From contig DOZZ01000210.1 of the NCBI GenBank assembly GCA_003517725.1, forward strand, positions 1 through 16,219: a DNA stretch of 16,219 nt, given 5' to 3'. Position numbers and translations under genes: made by a program. Under the pieces are notes generated by a model. The model was not told where the DNA came from and ran no database searches. It saw nothing but the letters and a program-made list of their open reading frames with translations. The stretch is from Bryobacterales bacterium. GTDB lineage: Bacteria; Acidobacteriota; Terriglobia; Bryobacterales; Bryobacteraceae. Below, one piece after another: positions 7,183 through 14,302 of the stretch. Position 1 is the first letter of the stretch, and every line of letters begins with the position of its first letter.

Positions 7183-8354
7183 ATCTTCCGCTCGGTTATC
7201 GCTACGCCGCCACCTACGCCGGCATTCGCGCGCAACAGCGTGATGACCTCGCATTAATCGTCAGCGGCATGCCCGCTTCCACGGCCGCCGTCTTCACCCA
7301 AAATCGCGTGCAGGCCGCGCCCGTCAAGCTCGCGCGGCGTCACGTCAAGGCGTCCGAAGGCCGCATGGGCGCCATTCTGATTAACGCCGGTAACGCCAAC
7401 TGCGCCACGCGCTCCGGCGATCGCGTGGCGCTCGAATCCTGCCAGGCCGCGGGCAAGCTGCTGCGCTACGCCGCGCGCCAGATCCTGCCCGCGTCCACGG
7501 GCGTAATCGGCGTGGAGTTGCCGGCCAAGCTGATCACCAAAGCGCTGCCCACGCTGGTCAACAATCTCAGCGGCGATGCTTTCGGCGATGTCGCGCGCGC
7601 CATCCTGACCACCGATCTGGTGGCCAAGCAGTCGTTCGCGGAAGTGACGCTCAGCCGCGGCACGGTTCGCATTGCCGGCCTTACAAAGGGCTCGGGCATG
7701 ATCCACCCCAACATGGCCACCACGCTCGGCTTCGTCATGACCGATGCGCAAATCGCGCCGGCGCCGCTCGCTAAAATTTTGAAACGCGCCAATGGCGCGA
7801 GCTACAGCGCGATCTCAGTCGATGGCGACACATCGACGAATGACACGCTGGTCCTGATGGCTAACGGCGCCTCGGGCGTGCGCGTGTTGCCCGCCGATCT
7901 GGAAATATTCGAGGCCGCTGTTATCACCGTGCTGCAGGATTTGGCGAAACAGATCGTGCGCGACGGCGAGGGCGCCAAGAAGCTGATCACCATCGAAGTC
8001 ACGGGCGCGCCCACCGATCAGGGCGCCGCCGCGATAGCGCGCGTCATCGCCAACTCGCCTCTGGTCAAGACTGCGGTGGCGGGCTCCGACCCCAACTGGG
8101 GCCGTATTCTGTGCGCCGCGGGCTATGCCGGCGTGCCGTTCGACCCCGCCAAAGTTGATATTGACTTGCAAGGCGTGGCGGTGTGCCGCGGCGGCCTGGG
8201 CGCGCCCTTTGAGGAGGCCGACCTCAAGACCAAAATGGATGCACCGGACTGCCTGATCCGCGTCGCCATCAAGGGCGGCAAAGGCCGCGCGACGTTCTGG
8301 ACCTGCGACCTGACGCACGACTACATACGCATTAACGCGAGCTATCGCACATGA
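7179..8354 (+). CDS. argJ: Bifunctional glutamate N-acetyltransferase / ornithine acetyltransferase
   Basis: Recycles the acetyl group between N-acetylornithine and glutamate, and may also make N-acetylglutamate, in arginine synthesis. At 391 residues it shows the self-cleavage site in KGSGMIHPNMATT (170-182): the chain is cut between Ala180 and Thr181 and the Thr becomes the nucleophile. Other signatures are SVDGDTSTNDT (213-223) and DPNWGRILCAAGYAGV near 305. Its start overlaps the fmt stop, and its stop overlaps the next gene by 4 bases. No other arg genes are in the window. Monofunctional or bifunctional activity cannot be told from sequence alone. Confidence 0.96.
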   Translation: MNLPLGYRYAATYAGIRAQQRDDLALIVSGMPASTAAVFTQNRVQAAPVKLARRHVKASEGRMGAILINAGNANCATRSGDRVALESCQAAGKLLRYAARQILPASTGVIGVELPAKLITKALPTLVNNLSGDAFGDVARAILTTDLVAKQSFAEVTLSRGTVRIAGLTKGSGMIHPNMATTLGFVMTDAQIAPAPLAKILKRANGASYSAISVDGDTSTNDTLVLMANGASGVRVLPADLEIFEAAVITVLQDLAKQIVRDGEGAKKLITIEVTGAPTDQGAAAIARVIANSPLVKTAVAGSDPNWGRILCAAGYAGVPFDPAKVDIDLQGVAVCRGGLGAPFEEADLKTKMDAPDCLIRVAIKGGKGRATFWTCDLTHDYIRINASYRT

Positions 8355-8767
8355 CCCGCCGCGTCTGCCTGGCCCTGCTTGCGGCCGCGCGGAATCTGTT
8401 CGCGCAAGATGTCCCGGGCGATGCCGCGTCGTTGAAACTGCTCACCCGCGTGGCAGAAGCGCTGAGCGAAAACAACACGTCCGAGGCGCTGCACTATTTC
8501 GACCGGCACATGCGTAGCTTCGACACGCTCGAAGCCAATGTGAACGCGCTGAGCGCGAAATACCTGATCGCGTGTTCCATCGAGTTCCTGGAAGCCAGCA
8601 CCACACCGGGTTCCGAGACGCTGCAGCTCGACTGGTTCCTGCAACTGCGCTCGAAGGCCGAAGACGGCCCGTTGGTGCGCCGCCGCGAGCGCGTCACCGT
8701 AACGGTCACGACTGGCAGCCACCCGCGCATCACCGCGTTCGCGCCGCTCTCTATACTGACGCCGTGA
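8351..8767 (+). CDS. Small secreted protein, possibly NTF2/SnoaL-like fold
   Basis: A 138-residue protein I do not recognise as a named family. It has a likely signal peptide (residues 1-19, hydrophobic LALLAAA, ending in FAQ). The mature part has an acidic helix (EALSENNTSEALHYFDRHM), a second helix, and strands ending in LQLDWFLQLRSKA and RVTVTVTTGSHPRITAFAPLSIL. This helix-then-sheet order, with a DWFLQL strand, recalls small NTF2-like domains; that is inference. The ATG overlaps the argJ stop (ATGA) and the TGA overlaps the plsC ATG by one base (TGATG), so it is translated within the operon between argJ and plsC. Confidence 0.7.
   Translation: MTRRVCLALLAAARNLFAQDVPGDAASLKLLTRVAEALSENNTSEALHYFDRHMRSFDTLEANVNALSAKYLIACSIEFLEASTTPGSETLQLDWFLQLRSKAEDGPLVRRRERVTVTVTTGSHPRITAFAPLSILTP
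8752..8757 (+). promoter_or_regulatory. Possible internal -10 element before plsC
   Basis: TATACT lies 6 bases before a GTG at 8764, which is in frame with and directly precedes the ATG of plsC at 8767. It lies inside the end of the preceding gene. It may be chance, or it may give plsC its own leaderless message. No clear -35 was found at the right distance. Confidence 0.3.
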
Positions 8768-9507
8768 TGTCCGTGCTGCGCAGTTACCTGCTGGTCATTC
8801 CGTTGTTCGCGATCTCCACTATTTTTTTCGGCACGATCTCGATGTTAGTCTCGTTGTTCGACGCGACCGGCAACCGGCAGCACCGCGTGGCCCGAGCTTG
8901 GGCCCGCTCGCTGCTGTGGGCCGCCGGGGTTGAAGTCGAAGTCAGCGGCGTCGAGAAGCTGCACCCCGGCCAGAGCTGCGTGCTGGCCAGCAATCACACC
9001 AGCTACATGGACACGCCGGTGATCCTGGCGAGCGTGCCGTTGCAGTTCCGCTTCTTCGCCAAGGAGCCGCTGTTCCGCATCCCCTTTCTCGGAAGTCACC
9101 TGAGGCGTGCCGGGCACCTGCCGATCGTTCTGGGCGACGCGCGCGCCGGGGTGAAATCGATGAACGAAGCCGCGCGCCTGATTCGCGATCGTCACCTAGC
9201 CGTGCTGGTGTTTCCCGAAGGTGGCCGCTCATTAGATACGCTGCAACCGTTCCGTGAGGGTGCCGCGTATGTGGCGATACGCGCAGGCGTCCCGGTCTAT
9301 CCGGTGGCGCTCACCGGCGTCCGACACGTTTTGCGCATGCACAACAAGGTGATCCGGCCGGGCCGCGTACGCATCCAGATCGGCGATCCGGTCGAGACTA
9401 GTAACTTGACCATTCGAGACCGGGCCGCACTGAATGATGCGCTGCTGCGGAGCATCGCAACAATCACCGGCGAGCCGCTGCCCGGCGATCAATCTGCCGG
9501 CGGGTAG
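8767..9507 (+). CDS. plsC: 1-acyl-sn-glycerol-3-phosphate acyltransferase (PlsC family)
   Basis: Adds the second acyl chain to lysophosphatidic acid to give phosphatidic acid, at the cytoplasmic membrane. At 246 residues it has a hydrophobic membrane segment at about 5-30, the catalytic HX4D motif in NHTSYMD (His77, Asp82), a second block near FRFFAKEPLFRIPFLG, motif III FPEGGRS (149-155) and motif IV VPVYPVAL (175-182). The start may be the ATG at 8767, coupled to the preceding stop by TGATG, or the GTG at 8764. Its 3' end overlaps the convergent toxin gene by 19 bases. It ends the plus-strand run. Confidence 0.92.
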   Translation: MSVLRSYLLVIPLFAISTIFFGTISMLVSLFDATGNRQHRVARAWARSLLWAAGVEVEVSGVEKLHPGQSCVLASNHTSYMDTPVILASVPLQFRFFAKEPLFRIPFLGSHLRRAGHLPIVLGDARAGVKSMNEAARLIRDRHLAVLVFPEGGRSLDTLQPFREGAAYVAIRAGVPVYPVALTGVRHVLRMHNKVIRPGRVRIQIGDPVETSNLTIRDRAALNDALLRSIATITGEPLPGDQSAGG

Positions 9508-9866
9508 GGCGCCTCAGGCGGGTGCGGGCCCGCATAGTACACCAGCACCTCGCGGGTGTCCGGCCGGAGCTTGTAATAGACCCGCTGTCCAGAGCCGATC
9601 TCGTAGGCCCACGCTCCTGCGTAGTTTTTATGCTTTAGCGGATAGCATCGCCCAGGAATGCGCCTGGTGGGATCGGTTCGCAACCAGTCATAGCAGCGAA
9701 CTGCGTTCTCATGAATCTGTTCGCACAGTTTACGCCATCCGTTAATGACCTTCTTATTGCGCCCTACCAAGGTCCATCGATATCGTGTCGGTTCACCCGA
9801 AGATTCCGCCGAGGGACGAGGAATTTCCAAATCAGCAAGTCCTAGGAATTCTTCGGTTCCTGACAT
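9489..9866 (-). CDS. Putative RelE-type toxin of a two-gene toxin-antitoxin module
   Basis: A 125-residue protein. The core, from about residue 28, reads like a RelE-superfamily mRNA interferase: a helical part (VINGWRKLCEQIHENAVRCYDWLRTDP), a basic strand (GRCYPLKHK), and the final strands AWAYEIGSGQRVYYKLRP and EVLVYYAGPHPP. The arginine in GSGQRVYYKL fits the conserved strand of RelE toxins. The first 27 residues are an unconserved-looking extension. The gene follows the antitoxin and starts 25 bases before its end, the usual antitoxin-first order. The 3' end overlaps plsC by 19 bases on the other strand. The family call rests on pattern and context, not on a search. Confidence 0.65.
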   Translation of the reverse strand: MSGTEEFLGLADLEIPRPSAESSGEPTRYRWTLVGRNKKVINGWRKLCEQIHENAVRCYDWLRTDPTRRIPGRCYPLKHKNYAGAWAYEIGSGQRVYYKLRPDTREVLVYYAGPHPPEAPYPPAD

Positions 9867-10384
9867 GGCCCCGTTGTCAGCATCAAGGGTTCTTGATATT
9901 GCAAAACATCATCTGGGTGGAAAAGCGGACACTCCTCAACTAAATCCTCAAACATAGCGGCGTCTAAAATGCCGCTTTTCGCCACTTGAGCACTCTCTTT
10001 CCATTCATGAATAACTGCTTCAACCTCGCCCCACTCTGTAGCGCCCGAAACAGCTTTCCCAACAGCACTGAATACTTCGGATATGAGCCGCTGCAAATCA
10101 TCTTTTTCGAAGACTTCAAGCCATGAAAACGTAGGAGCAACCGGGTCCCCTGCCAGAGCTACATGCATCTCACCGAGAGCCGATAATGCCTGTCTCATTT
10201 GGCGGACCGTCTGGATCATCTGAGCCGCGTATTCCCGTCGGACCAGAGCGAATAGCTCATTGTTCCGGGAAATAGTCACGGGCCGAATACGAGCATGATC
10301 CAAAACCGTACCGACGCGCCGGTTCAGTTCGGTCGCGGTAAACACCTCGTCCGAATACAGCCCATTCATCCCTCCCGTCGCCAT
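9842..10384 (-). CDS. Phd/YefM-like antitoxin with long C-terminal extension
   Basis: A 180-residue protein. Residues 12-58 match the Phd/YefM DNA-binding fold: EVFTATELNRRVGTVLDHAR, then the strand pair RPVTISRNNELFALVRREYAAQM. Most Phd-type antitoxins are 70-90 residues, so the remaining ~120 residues are extra. They include a helical stretch (MRQALSAL), a segment LEVFEKDDLQRLISEVFSAV, and EVEAVIHEWKESAQVAKSGIL, and end in an acidic tail. The extension probably binds the toxin. The start at 10384 has a good ribosome site, AAGGAGAG, about 9 bases upstream. The gene is AT-richer than its neighbours. It is the first gene of the module and is preceded by a promoter and three operator copies. 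Confidence 0.7.
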   Translation of the reverse strand: MATGGMNGLYSDEVFTATELNRRVGTVLDHARIRPVTISRNNELFALVRREYAAQMIQTVRQMRQALSALGEMHVALAGDPVAPTFSWLEVFEKDDLQRLISEVFSAVGKAVSGATEWGEVEAVIHEWKESAQVAKSGILDAAMFEDLVEECPLFHPDDVLQYQEPLMLTTGPCQEPKNS

Positions 10385-10422
10385 TTTGTTTTCTCTCCTT
10401 ATTACCCGGCAGCAATCCCTGT

Positions 10423-10441
10423 TACGTAAGATCCTACGCAC
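10423..10441 (+). promoter_or_regulatory. Operator copy 1, overlapping the antitoxin -10
   Basis: TACGTAAGATCCTACGCAC. It matches the two arms of the palindrome at 10491-10535 at about 14 of 19 positions, with the pattern TACGTA-NN-ATYCT-R-CGYAY. It covers the -10 hexamer of the antitoxin promoter, which is where a repressor site is expected. Confidence 0.6.
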
Positions 10442-10459
10442 ACTAGGACGCGCAGTCAA
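10431..10459 (-). promoter_or_regulatory. Sigma-70 type promoter of the toxin-antitoxin module
   Basis: On the minus strand, TTGACT (10459-10454) is followed after exactly 17 bases by TAGGAT (10436-10431). This is a good -35/-10 pair. Transcription would start near 10424, giving a leader of about 40 bases that contains the AAGGAGAG ribosome site of the antitoxin. Confidence 0.7.
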
Positions 10460-10490
10460 TACCCCCGTTTCACGGAAAGAGGTATCCATG

Positions 10491-10535
10491 TACGTATAAT
10501 TCTGCGTATCGGGGTGATACGCAGGATTATACGTA
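10491..10535. promoter_or_regulatory. 20-base palindromic operator pair upstream of the antitoxin
   Basis: TACGTATAATTCTGCGTATC at 10491-10510 and GATACGCAGGATTATACGTA at 10516-10535 are inverted repeats matching at 19 of 20 positions, with the spacer GGGGT. Each arm carries the same TACGTA...CGTAT unit that recurs over the -10 at 10423-10441. It lies about 30 bases upstream of the antitoxin -35. The likely role is cooperative binding of the antitoxin, or toxin-antitoxin complex, for autoregulation. The palindrome could also form a hairpin. Confidence 0.7.
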
Positions 10536-10695
10536 GTGGATTGGCCGGTGTCAAGATAGCCTTGCAAGTCTGGTACTCATCAGACAAGCAGGCACAATGT
10601 TCGACATTCACGAATGTGCAGTCGCGCGCGAAGTTTCACTGGAACTGGCCCCTTCTCGACGAGACCTCGTCCCGGACTTGCGTTAGTATCGATCC
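10536..10695. other. Intergenic stretch between the operator and the acyl-CoA synthetase
   Basis: No gene is supported here. It holds two short dyads with the same shape (6-base arms, AC spacer): ACATTC-AC-GAATGT at 10604-10617 and GACGAG-AC-CTCGTC at 10658-10671, with centres 54 bases apart. It also holds TAGTAT at 10684-10689, six bases before the GTG of the next gene. The second dyad would lie over the -35 region of that promoter. Confidence 0.4.
10684..10689 (+). promoter_or_regulatory. Possible -10 element for leaderless acyl-CoA synthetase mRNA
   Basis: TAGTAT ends 6 bases before the GTG start at 10696, and no ribosome site lies between. The spacing fits transcription starting at or next to the start codon. 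The -35 region (GAGACC at 10661-10666) is poor. Confidence 0.4.
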
Positions 10696-12432
10696 GTGGC
10701 GTCGCCCTCTACCGTCTTCCAGATCCTTGAAGAGACCGCGCGCAAGTACGGCGGGCAGCCTGCCTTGCAGCAGCCCTATACTGCCGCCGGCAAGCGCACG
10801 TACCGCCACTGGACCTGGGTCGAATTCCGCGAAGCATCCGCCGAGATTGCCGCCGGACTCTACGCTCTCGGCATCCGCAAGGGCGACATTATCGCGCTCA
10901 ATTCCGAGACGCGCGCCGAGTTCTACCTGGCCGATCTTGGCATTATGGCCATCGGCGCCGTCGCCGCCGCGCTCTATCCCAGCTATCCGGCGGCCGACCT
11001 GATGCGCACCATCGCCGGCTGCGACGCACGCGCCCTGTTTGTCGAGAATGCCGCCACCTTCAAGGCGTTACGCGGCGCCCCCGTGGAGCACTTCATCCTG
11101 CTGACCGGCGAGGCCGAGGGCGCGCTGTCGCTCGACCAACTGCGCGAGCGCGGCCGCGAGGCGCTGGCCGATCCGGGTGGCTGGCATGCCATGACCGGTG
11201 GCGTGGGCCCTACGGATCCGGCCATCCTCTATCTCACCAGCGGGGCTACCGGCGAACCCAAAATGGTGCTGGTGTCGCACGCCGCGCTGATCGCCAATCT
11301 CGAAACCGGACCCGTGGTGCTGCCGCTCAAGCCGGACGACATTACGGTGGCGTTTCTGCCCTCGGCGCACATCGCGCAGCGCGTGGTGGTCGAGCTGTTG
11401 CCCATCTATTTCGGTGCGCAGACCGCGTTTACCGACAGCCTCATGAAGCTGCCGCAGGAGATCAAGCACGTGCGCCCCACGCTGTTTCTGGCGCCGCCGC
11501 GCATGTGGGAGCGGGTCTACTCCACCATCTGCACCGAGCTTCGCAAGAAGCCCGCCGCCGTGCGCAAGCTGTTCTATGGCGCGGTGGATCTGGGCACTAC
11601 CGCCGCGCGCTACCGGCGCGAGGGCAAAACGGTGCCGCCGCACATCGCCATCCCGCTACGCCTGGCCGATCGGCTGGTGTTCCGCCAGATTCGCGCACGC
11701 TTTGGCGGGCGCTTGCACATTGCCGCGTCTGGCGCCGCGCCGCTCGGAGCCGACCTGGCCGCTTTTTTCGAAGCCGTCGGCATGCCGCTGATCGAAGGTT
11801 ATGGACTCACTGAAGCGGGTGTGGTTGCCTTCAATCCATTATCGGCGTCGAAACCCGGCAGCATCGGCCGGGCGCTTCCGGGGGTCCAGATCCGCGTCGC
11901 CGATGACGGCGAATTGCTGATCCGCAGCCCGTCTCTGTTCCTCGGCTATTACAAGGATCCGGAGGCCACGCGCGAAGTGCTGCGCGATGGCTGGCTGCAC
12001 ACGGGCGACGTCGGCTACCGCGATGAAGACGGCTACTACTTCATCACCGGGCGCATCAAGGAGCTGATCGTGGCGTCGAACGGCAAGAAGATCTTTCCGG
12101 CGCGCGTCGAGAATTTGTTCAAGTTTGAACCGCTCATCAGTCAGATGCTGCTGGTGGGCGATCGCCTGCCCTTTTTAACGGCTCTGTTCACTATCAACCA
12201 GGAGGTGGCCAGCCACCTGACCGCGCCGGTGACGACAGAGATCCAGAAGATCGTGACCCGCGTGAACAAGCAATTGGCGCCCTTCGAGCAGGTCCGCAAA
12301 TTCCGCATCCTGCCGCGTGATTTCACGATCGAGGCAGGCGAGTTGACCGCGACGATGAAGGTTCGCCGACAGCACGTGATCAAGAATTTTCAAAGCGAGA
12401 TAGACGCGCTGTATGAGGGGCGTGAGCAGTAG
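10696..12432 (+). CDS. Long-chain fatty acid-CoA ligase (AMP-dependent synthetase)
   Basis: Activates fatty acids to acyl-CoA through an acyl-adenylate. At 578 residues it is of the FAA1/long-chain type. The P-loop is LYLTSGATGEPKMV (179-191), a variant of the usual TSGTTGxPKG. The adenylate-binding motif is EGYGLTEAG near 367. The fatty-acyl signature lies near 432-458 (DGWLHTGDVGYRDEDG, then GRIKELI and NGKKIFP). The terminal region LTATMKVRRQHV near 550 contains the catalytic lysine. The GTG start opens on SPSTVFQILEETARKY, the normal N-terminus. It stands alone between the toxin-antitoxin module and the ribosomal genes. Chain-length preference cannot be read from the sequence. Confidence 0.92.
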   Translation: MASPSTVFQILEETARKYGGQPALQQPYTAAGKRTYRHWTWVEFREASAEIAAGLYALGIRKGDIIALNSETRAEFYLADLGIMAIGAVAAALYPSYPAADLMRTIAGCDARALFVENAATFKALRGAPVEHFILLTGEAEGALSLDQLRERGREALADPGGWHAMTGGVGPTDPAILYLTSGATGEPKMVLVSHAALIANLETGPVVLPLKPDDITVAFLPSAHIAQRVVVELLPIYFGAQTAFTDSLMKLPQEIKHVRPTLFLAPPRMWERVYSTICTELRKKPAAVRKLFYGAVDLGTTAARYRREGKTVPPHIAIPLRLADRLVFRQIRARFGGRLHIAASGAAPLGADLAAFFEAVGMPLIEGYGLTEAGVVAFNPLSASKPGSIGRALPGVQIRVADDGELLIRSPSLFLGYYKDPEATREVLRDGWLHTGDVGYRDEDGYYFITGRIKELIVASNGKKIFPARVENLFKFEPLISQMLLVGDRLPFLTALFTINQEVASHLTAPVTTEIQKIVTRVNKQLAPFEQVRKFRILPRDFTIEAGELTATMKVRRQHVIKNFQSEIDALYEGREQ

Positions 12433-12455
12433 CGGTAGAGGCACCCACCCCGGGC

Positions 12456-12485
12456 TTGTGCATCGGCCCCGGATTGTACTAAAAT
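12456..12485 (+). promoter_or_regulatory. Likely promoter of rplU-rpmA
   Basis: TTGTGC at 12456-12461 and TAAAAT at 12480-12485 are separated by 18 bases. Transcription would start near 12492, giving a leader of about 87 bases before the L21 start. The leader has no obvious ribosome site close to the ATG apart from ATGAGG, 12 bases upstream. Confidence 0.5.
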
Positions 12486-12578
12486 CAGGAGTTACTAGTT
12501 CCCAATCCTCTGCTGCTGCCTGTGTTCCCTGGAACCATCAGGTGAACGGGCGGGCGGTTGAATGAGGCCAAAAATCCC

Positions 12579-12890
12579 ATGTATGCAATTGTAGAGACCG
12601 GTGGTAAGCAGTTTCGCGTGACGACGGGCGACGTCGTGCGCGTGCCCAAGTTGGCCGGTGAGATCGGCTCCGAGCTGGAGCTCGGGGTGCTGGCGCTGTT
12701 CCATGGCGACGAAAATGGCGTGAAGACCGGCGCGGATGCCGGCAGCGCCAAGGTCAAGGCGACCATCGCCGGCAATGGACGCGCGAAGAAGATTCTGGTG
12801 TTTAAGTTTAAGCGGAAGAAGCAGTATAAGCGCACCCAGGGCCACCGCCAGGACTACACCGAAGTCAAAATTGGCGACATCGTCGCGTAG
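12579..12890 (+). CDS. rplU: 50S ribosomal protein L21
   Basis: A 103-residue ribosomal protein that binds 23S rRNA. The start [22 protein letters not shown] is diagnostic, and the C-terminal part [23 protein letters not shown] is the conserved basic signature. The length is exactly typical. The ATG at 12579 is chosen over an upstream TTG at 12558, which adds only MNEAKNP. It is followed 12 bases later by rpmA, the standard rplU-rpmA-obgE order. Confidence 0.98.
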   Translation: MYAIVETGGKQFRVTTGDVVRVPKLAGEIGSELELGVLALFHGDENGVKTGADAGSAKVKATIAGNGRAKKILVFKFKRKKQYKRTQGHRQDYTEVKIGDIVA

Positions 12891-12902
12891 GCAGACTATT
12901 CC

Positions 12903-13199
12903 ATGGCGCATAAAAAAGGTTTAGGCAGTTCTAAAAACGGGCGCGATTCGAACGCGCAGCGGCTGGGTATTAAGATTTTCGGGGGCCAGGTGGTCACCGG
13001 CGGTTCCATTCTGGTGCGGCAGCGCGGTACCAAGCTGAAGCCGGGCGAGAACGTGGGCCGCGGCAAGGACGACACCCTGTTTGCCAAAGTGGCCGGCACG
13101 GTGCTGTTCCGCGATCGCGGCCGCATGGGTAAATTCGTCAGCGTCGTGACGCCTGCGCAGCACAGCGCGACGGCACACGCTCAGCAACCCGCGGCTTAA
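12903..13199 (+). CDS. rpmA: 50S ribosomal protein L27
   Basis: A 98-residue protein near the peptidyl-transferase centre. It begins [24 protein letters not shown], the canonical N-terminus without the Firmicutes-type cleaved prefix, and has [35 protein letters not shown]. The C-terminal tail after about residue 85 ([13 protein letters not shown]) is variable. A strong terminator follows the stop, so L21 and L27 are separated in transcription from obgE. Confidence 0.98.
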   Translation: MAHKKGLGSSKNGRDSNAQRLGIKIFGGQVVTGGSILVRQRGTKLKPGENVGRGKDDTLFAKVAGTVLFRDRGRMGKFVSVVTPAQHSATAHAQQPAA

Positions 13200-13221
13200 A
13201 ACAAACTATTGGACACAGTTG

Positions 13222-13259
13222 GCCGCTGATCTGCTCTGTAGATCAGCGGCTTTTCTTTT
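13222..13259 (+). terminator. Rho-independent terminator after rpmA
   Basis: An 11-base perfect stem, GCCGCTGATCT (13222-13232) with AGATCAGCGGC (13240-13250), a 7-base loop, and TTTTCTTTT directly after. It is the best-formed intrinsic terminator in the window. It ends only 6 bases before the obgE ATG, so obgE must rely on readthrough or on an unseen promoter. Confidence 0.93.
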
Positions 13260-13265
13260 CAACCC

Positions 13266-14297
13266 ATGTTTATCGATGACGTTCGAATTCTCGTGACGGC
13301 CGGCGACGGCGGCAACGGCTGCCTGGCGTTCCGCCGCGAGAAGTTCGTGCCGCGCGGCGGTCCCAGCGGCGGCGATGGCGGCCGCGGCGGCGACATCTAC
13401 ATGGAGTCCAGCCAGCACTACAACACCCTGCTGCATTTCCGTTTCAACCCCGAGCACAAAGCCCAGCGCGGCCGGCACGGTGAGGGCAGCGACTGCCACG
13501 GGCACAACGGCAAGTCGATCACGCTGCCAGTGCCGGTCGGCACGGTGGTTTACGACGATGATTCGGGCGAAGTGCTGGCCGACTTCACCGCTCCGGGCCA
13601 GATTGTGCGCGTGGCGCGTGGCGGACGCGGCGGACGCGGCAATGCGCGTTTCAAAACGTCAACGCACCAGGCGCCTACTGAACATGAAGATGGCAAGCCG
13701 GGAGACGAGAAGCACCTGCGCCTGGAATTGAAGCTGCTGGCCGATGTCGGCTTGGTGGGCTTCCCGAACGCCGGCAAATCGACGCTGATCTCGCGAATTT
13801 CGGCCGCGCGGCCGAAGATCGCGGCGTATCCGTTCACCACGCTTGAACCTAATCTGGGCGTGGTGCAGATGCCCGACTACCGCAGCTACGTCGTGGCCGA
13901 TATTCCGGGACTGATTGAAGGCGCGCACGAAGGCCACGGCCTGGGCATCCAGTTCCTGAAGCACATCGAGCGCACGCGGTTGTTGCTGCATCTGGTCGAT
14001 ATGTCAGACACGATGCGCGACCCGGTCGAAGATTTTCAGGTGATCATGCGCGAGCTCGAAAGCTTCAGTGACGAGCTGGTGAAGAAGCCGATGCTGGTGG
14101 TGGCGACCAAGCTCGACACGGCGCCCGCCTCCGAGCGCATTGAACCACTGCGCGAACTAGCGGCTGGCCTGGGCCTGCCGTTCTTCGAGATTTCGAGCGC
14201 GTCGGGCCAGGGTATCGAAGCATTAAAGCATGCCATGGCGGCGCGCGTGCTTACGGCCGAGGCTGAGCCGGCGGCGGAACCTGCGGAGGTTAAGTAA
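13266..14297 (+). CDS. obgE: GTPase Obg
   Basis: An essential ribosome-assembly and stress GTPase that associates with the 50S subunit. At 343 residues it has the glycine-rich Obg domain ([46 protein letters not shown]) followed by the G domain: G1 GFPNAGKS (165-172), switch [15 protein letters not shown]3 DIPGLIEGA (212-220), G4 TKLD (281-284) and G5 near ISSASGQG. The usual G4 is NKxD; here Thr replaces Asn. There is no extra C-terminal OCT domain. The start at 13266 has no ribosome site and follows the terminator after 6 bases. Confidence 0.96.
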   Translation: MFIDDVRILVTAGDGGNGCLAFRREKFVPRGGPSGGDGGRGGDIYMESSQHYNTLLHFRFNPEHKAQRGRHGEGSDCHGHNGKSITLPVPVGTVVYDDDSGEVLADFTAPGQIVRVARGGRGGRGNARFKTSTHQAPTEHEDGKPGDEKHLRLELKLLADVGLVGFPNAGKSTLISRISAARPKIAAYPFTTLEPNLGVVQMPDYRSYVVADIPGLIEGAHEGHGLGIQFLKHIERTRLLLHLVDMSDTMRDPVEDFQVIMRELESFSDELVKKPMLVVATKLDTAPASERIEPLRELAAGLGLPFFEISSASGQGIEALKHAMAARVLTAEAEPAAEPAEVK

Positions 14298-14302
14298 GAG
14301 TG

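Noticed and set aside
10385..10567. N-terminal extension of the antitoxin up to 10567
   Set aside because: The extension would run through the promoter and all operator copies. The ATG at 10384 has a good ribosome site and opens just before the Phd-like fold.
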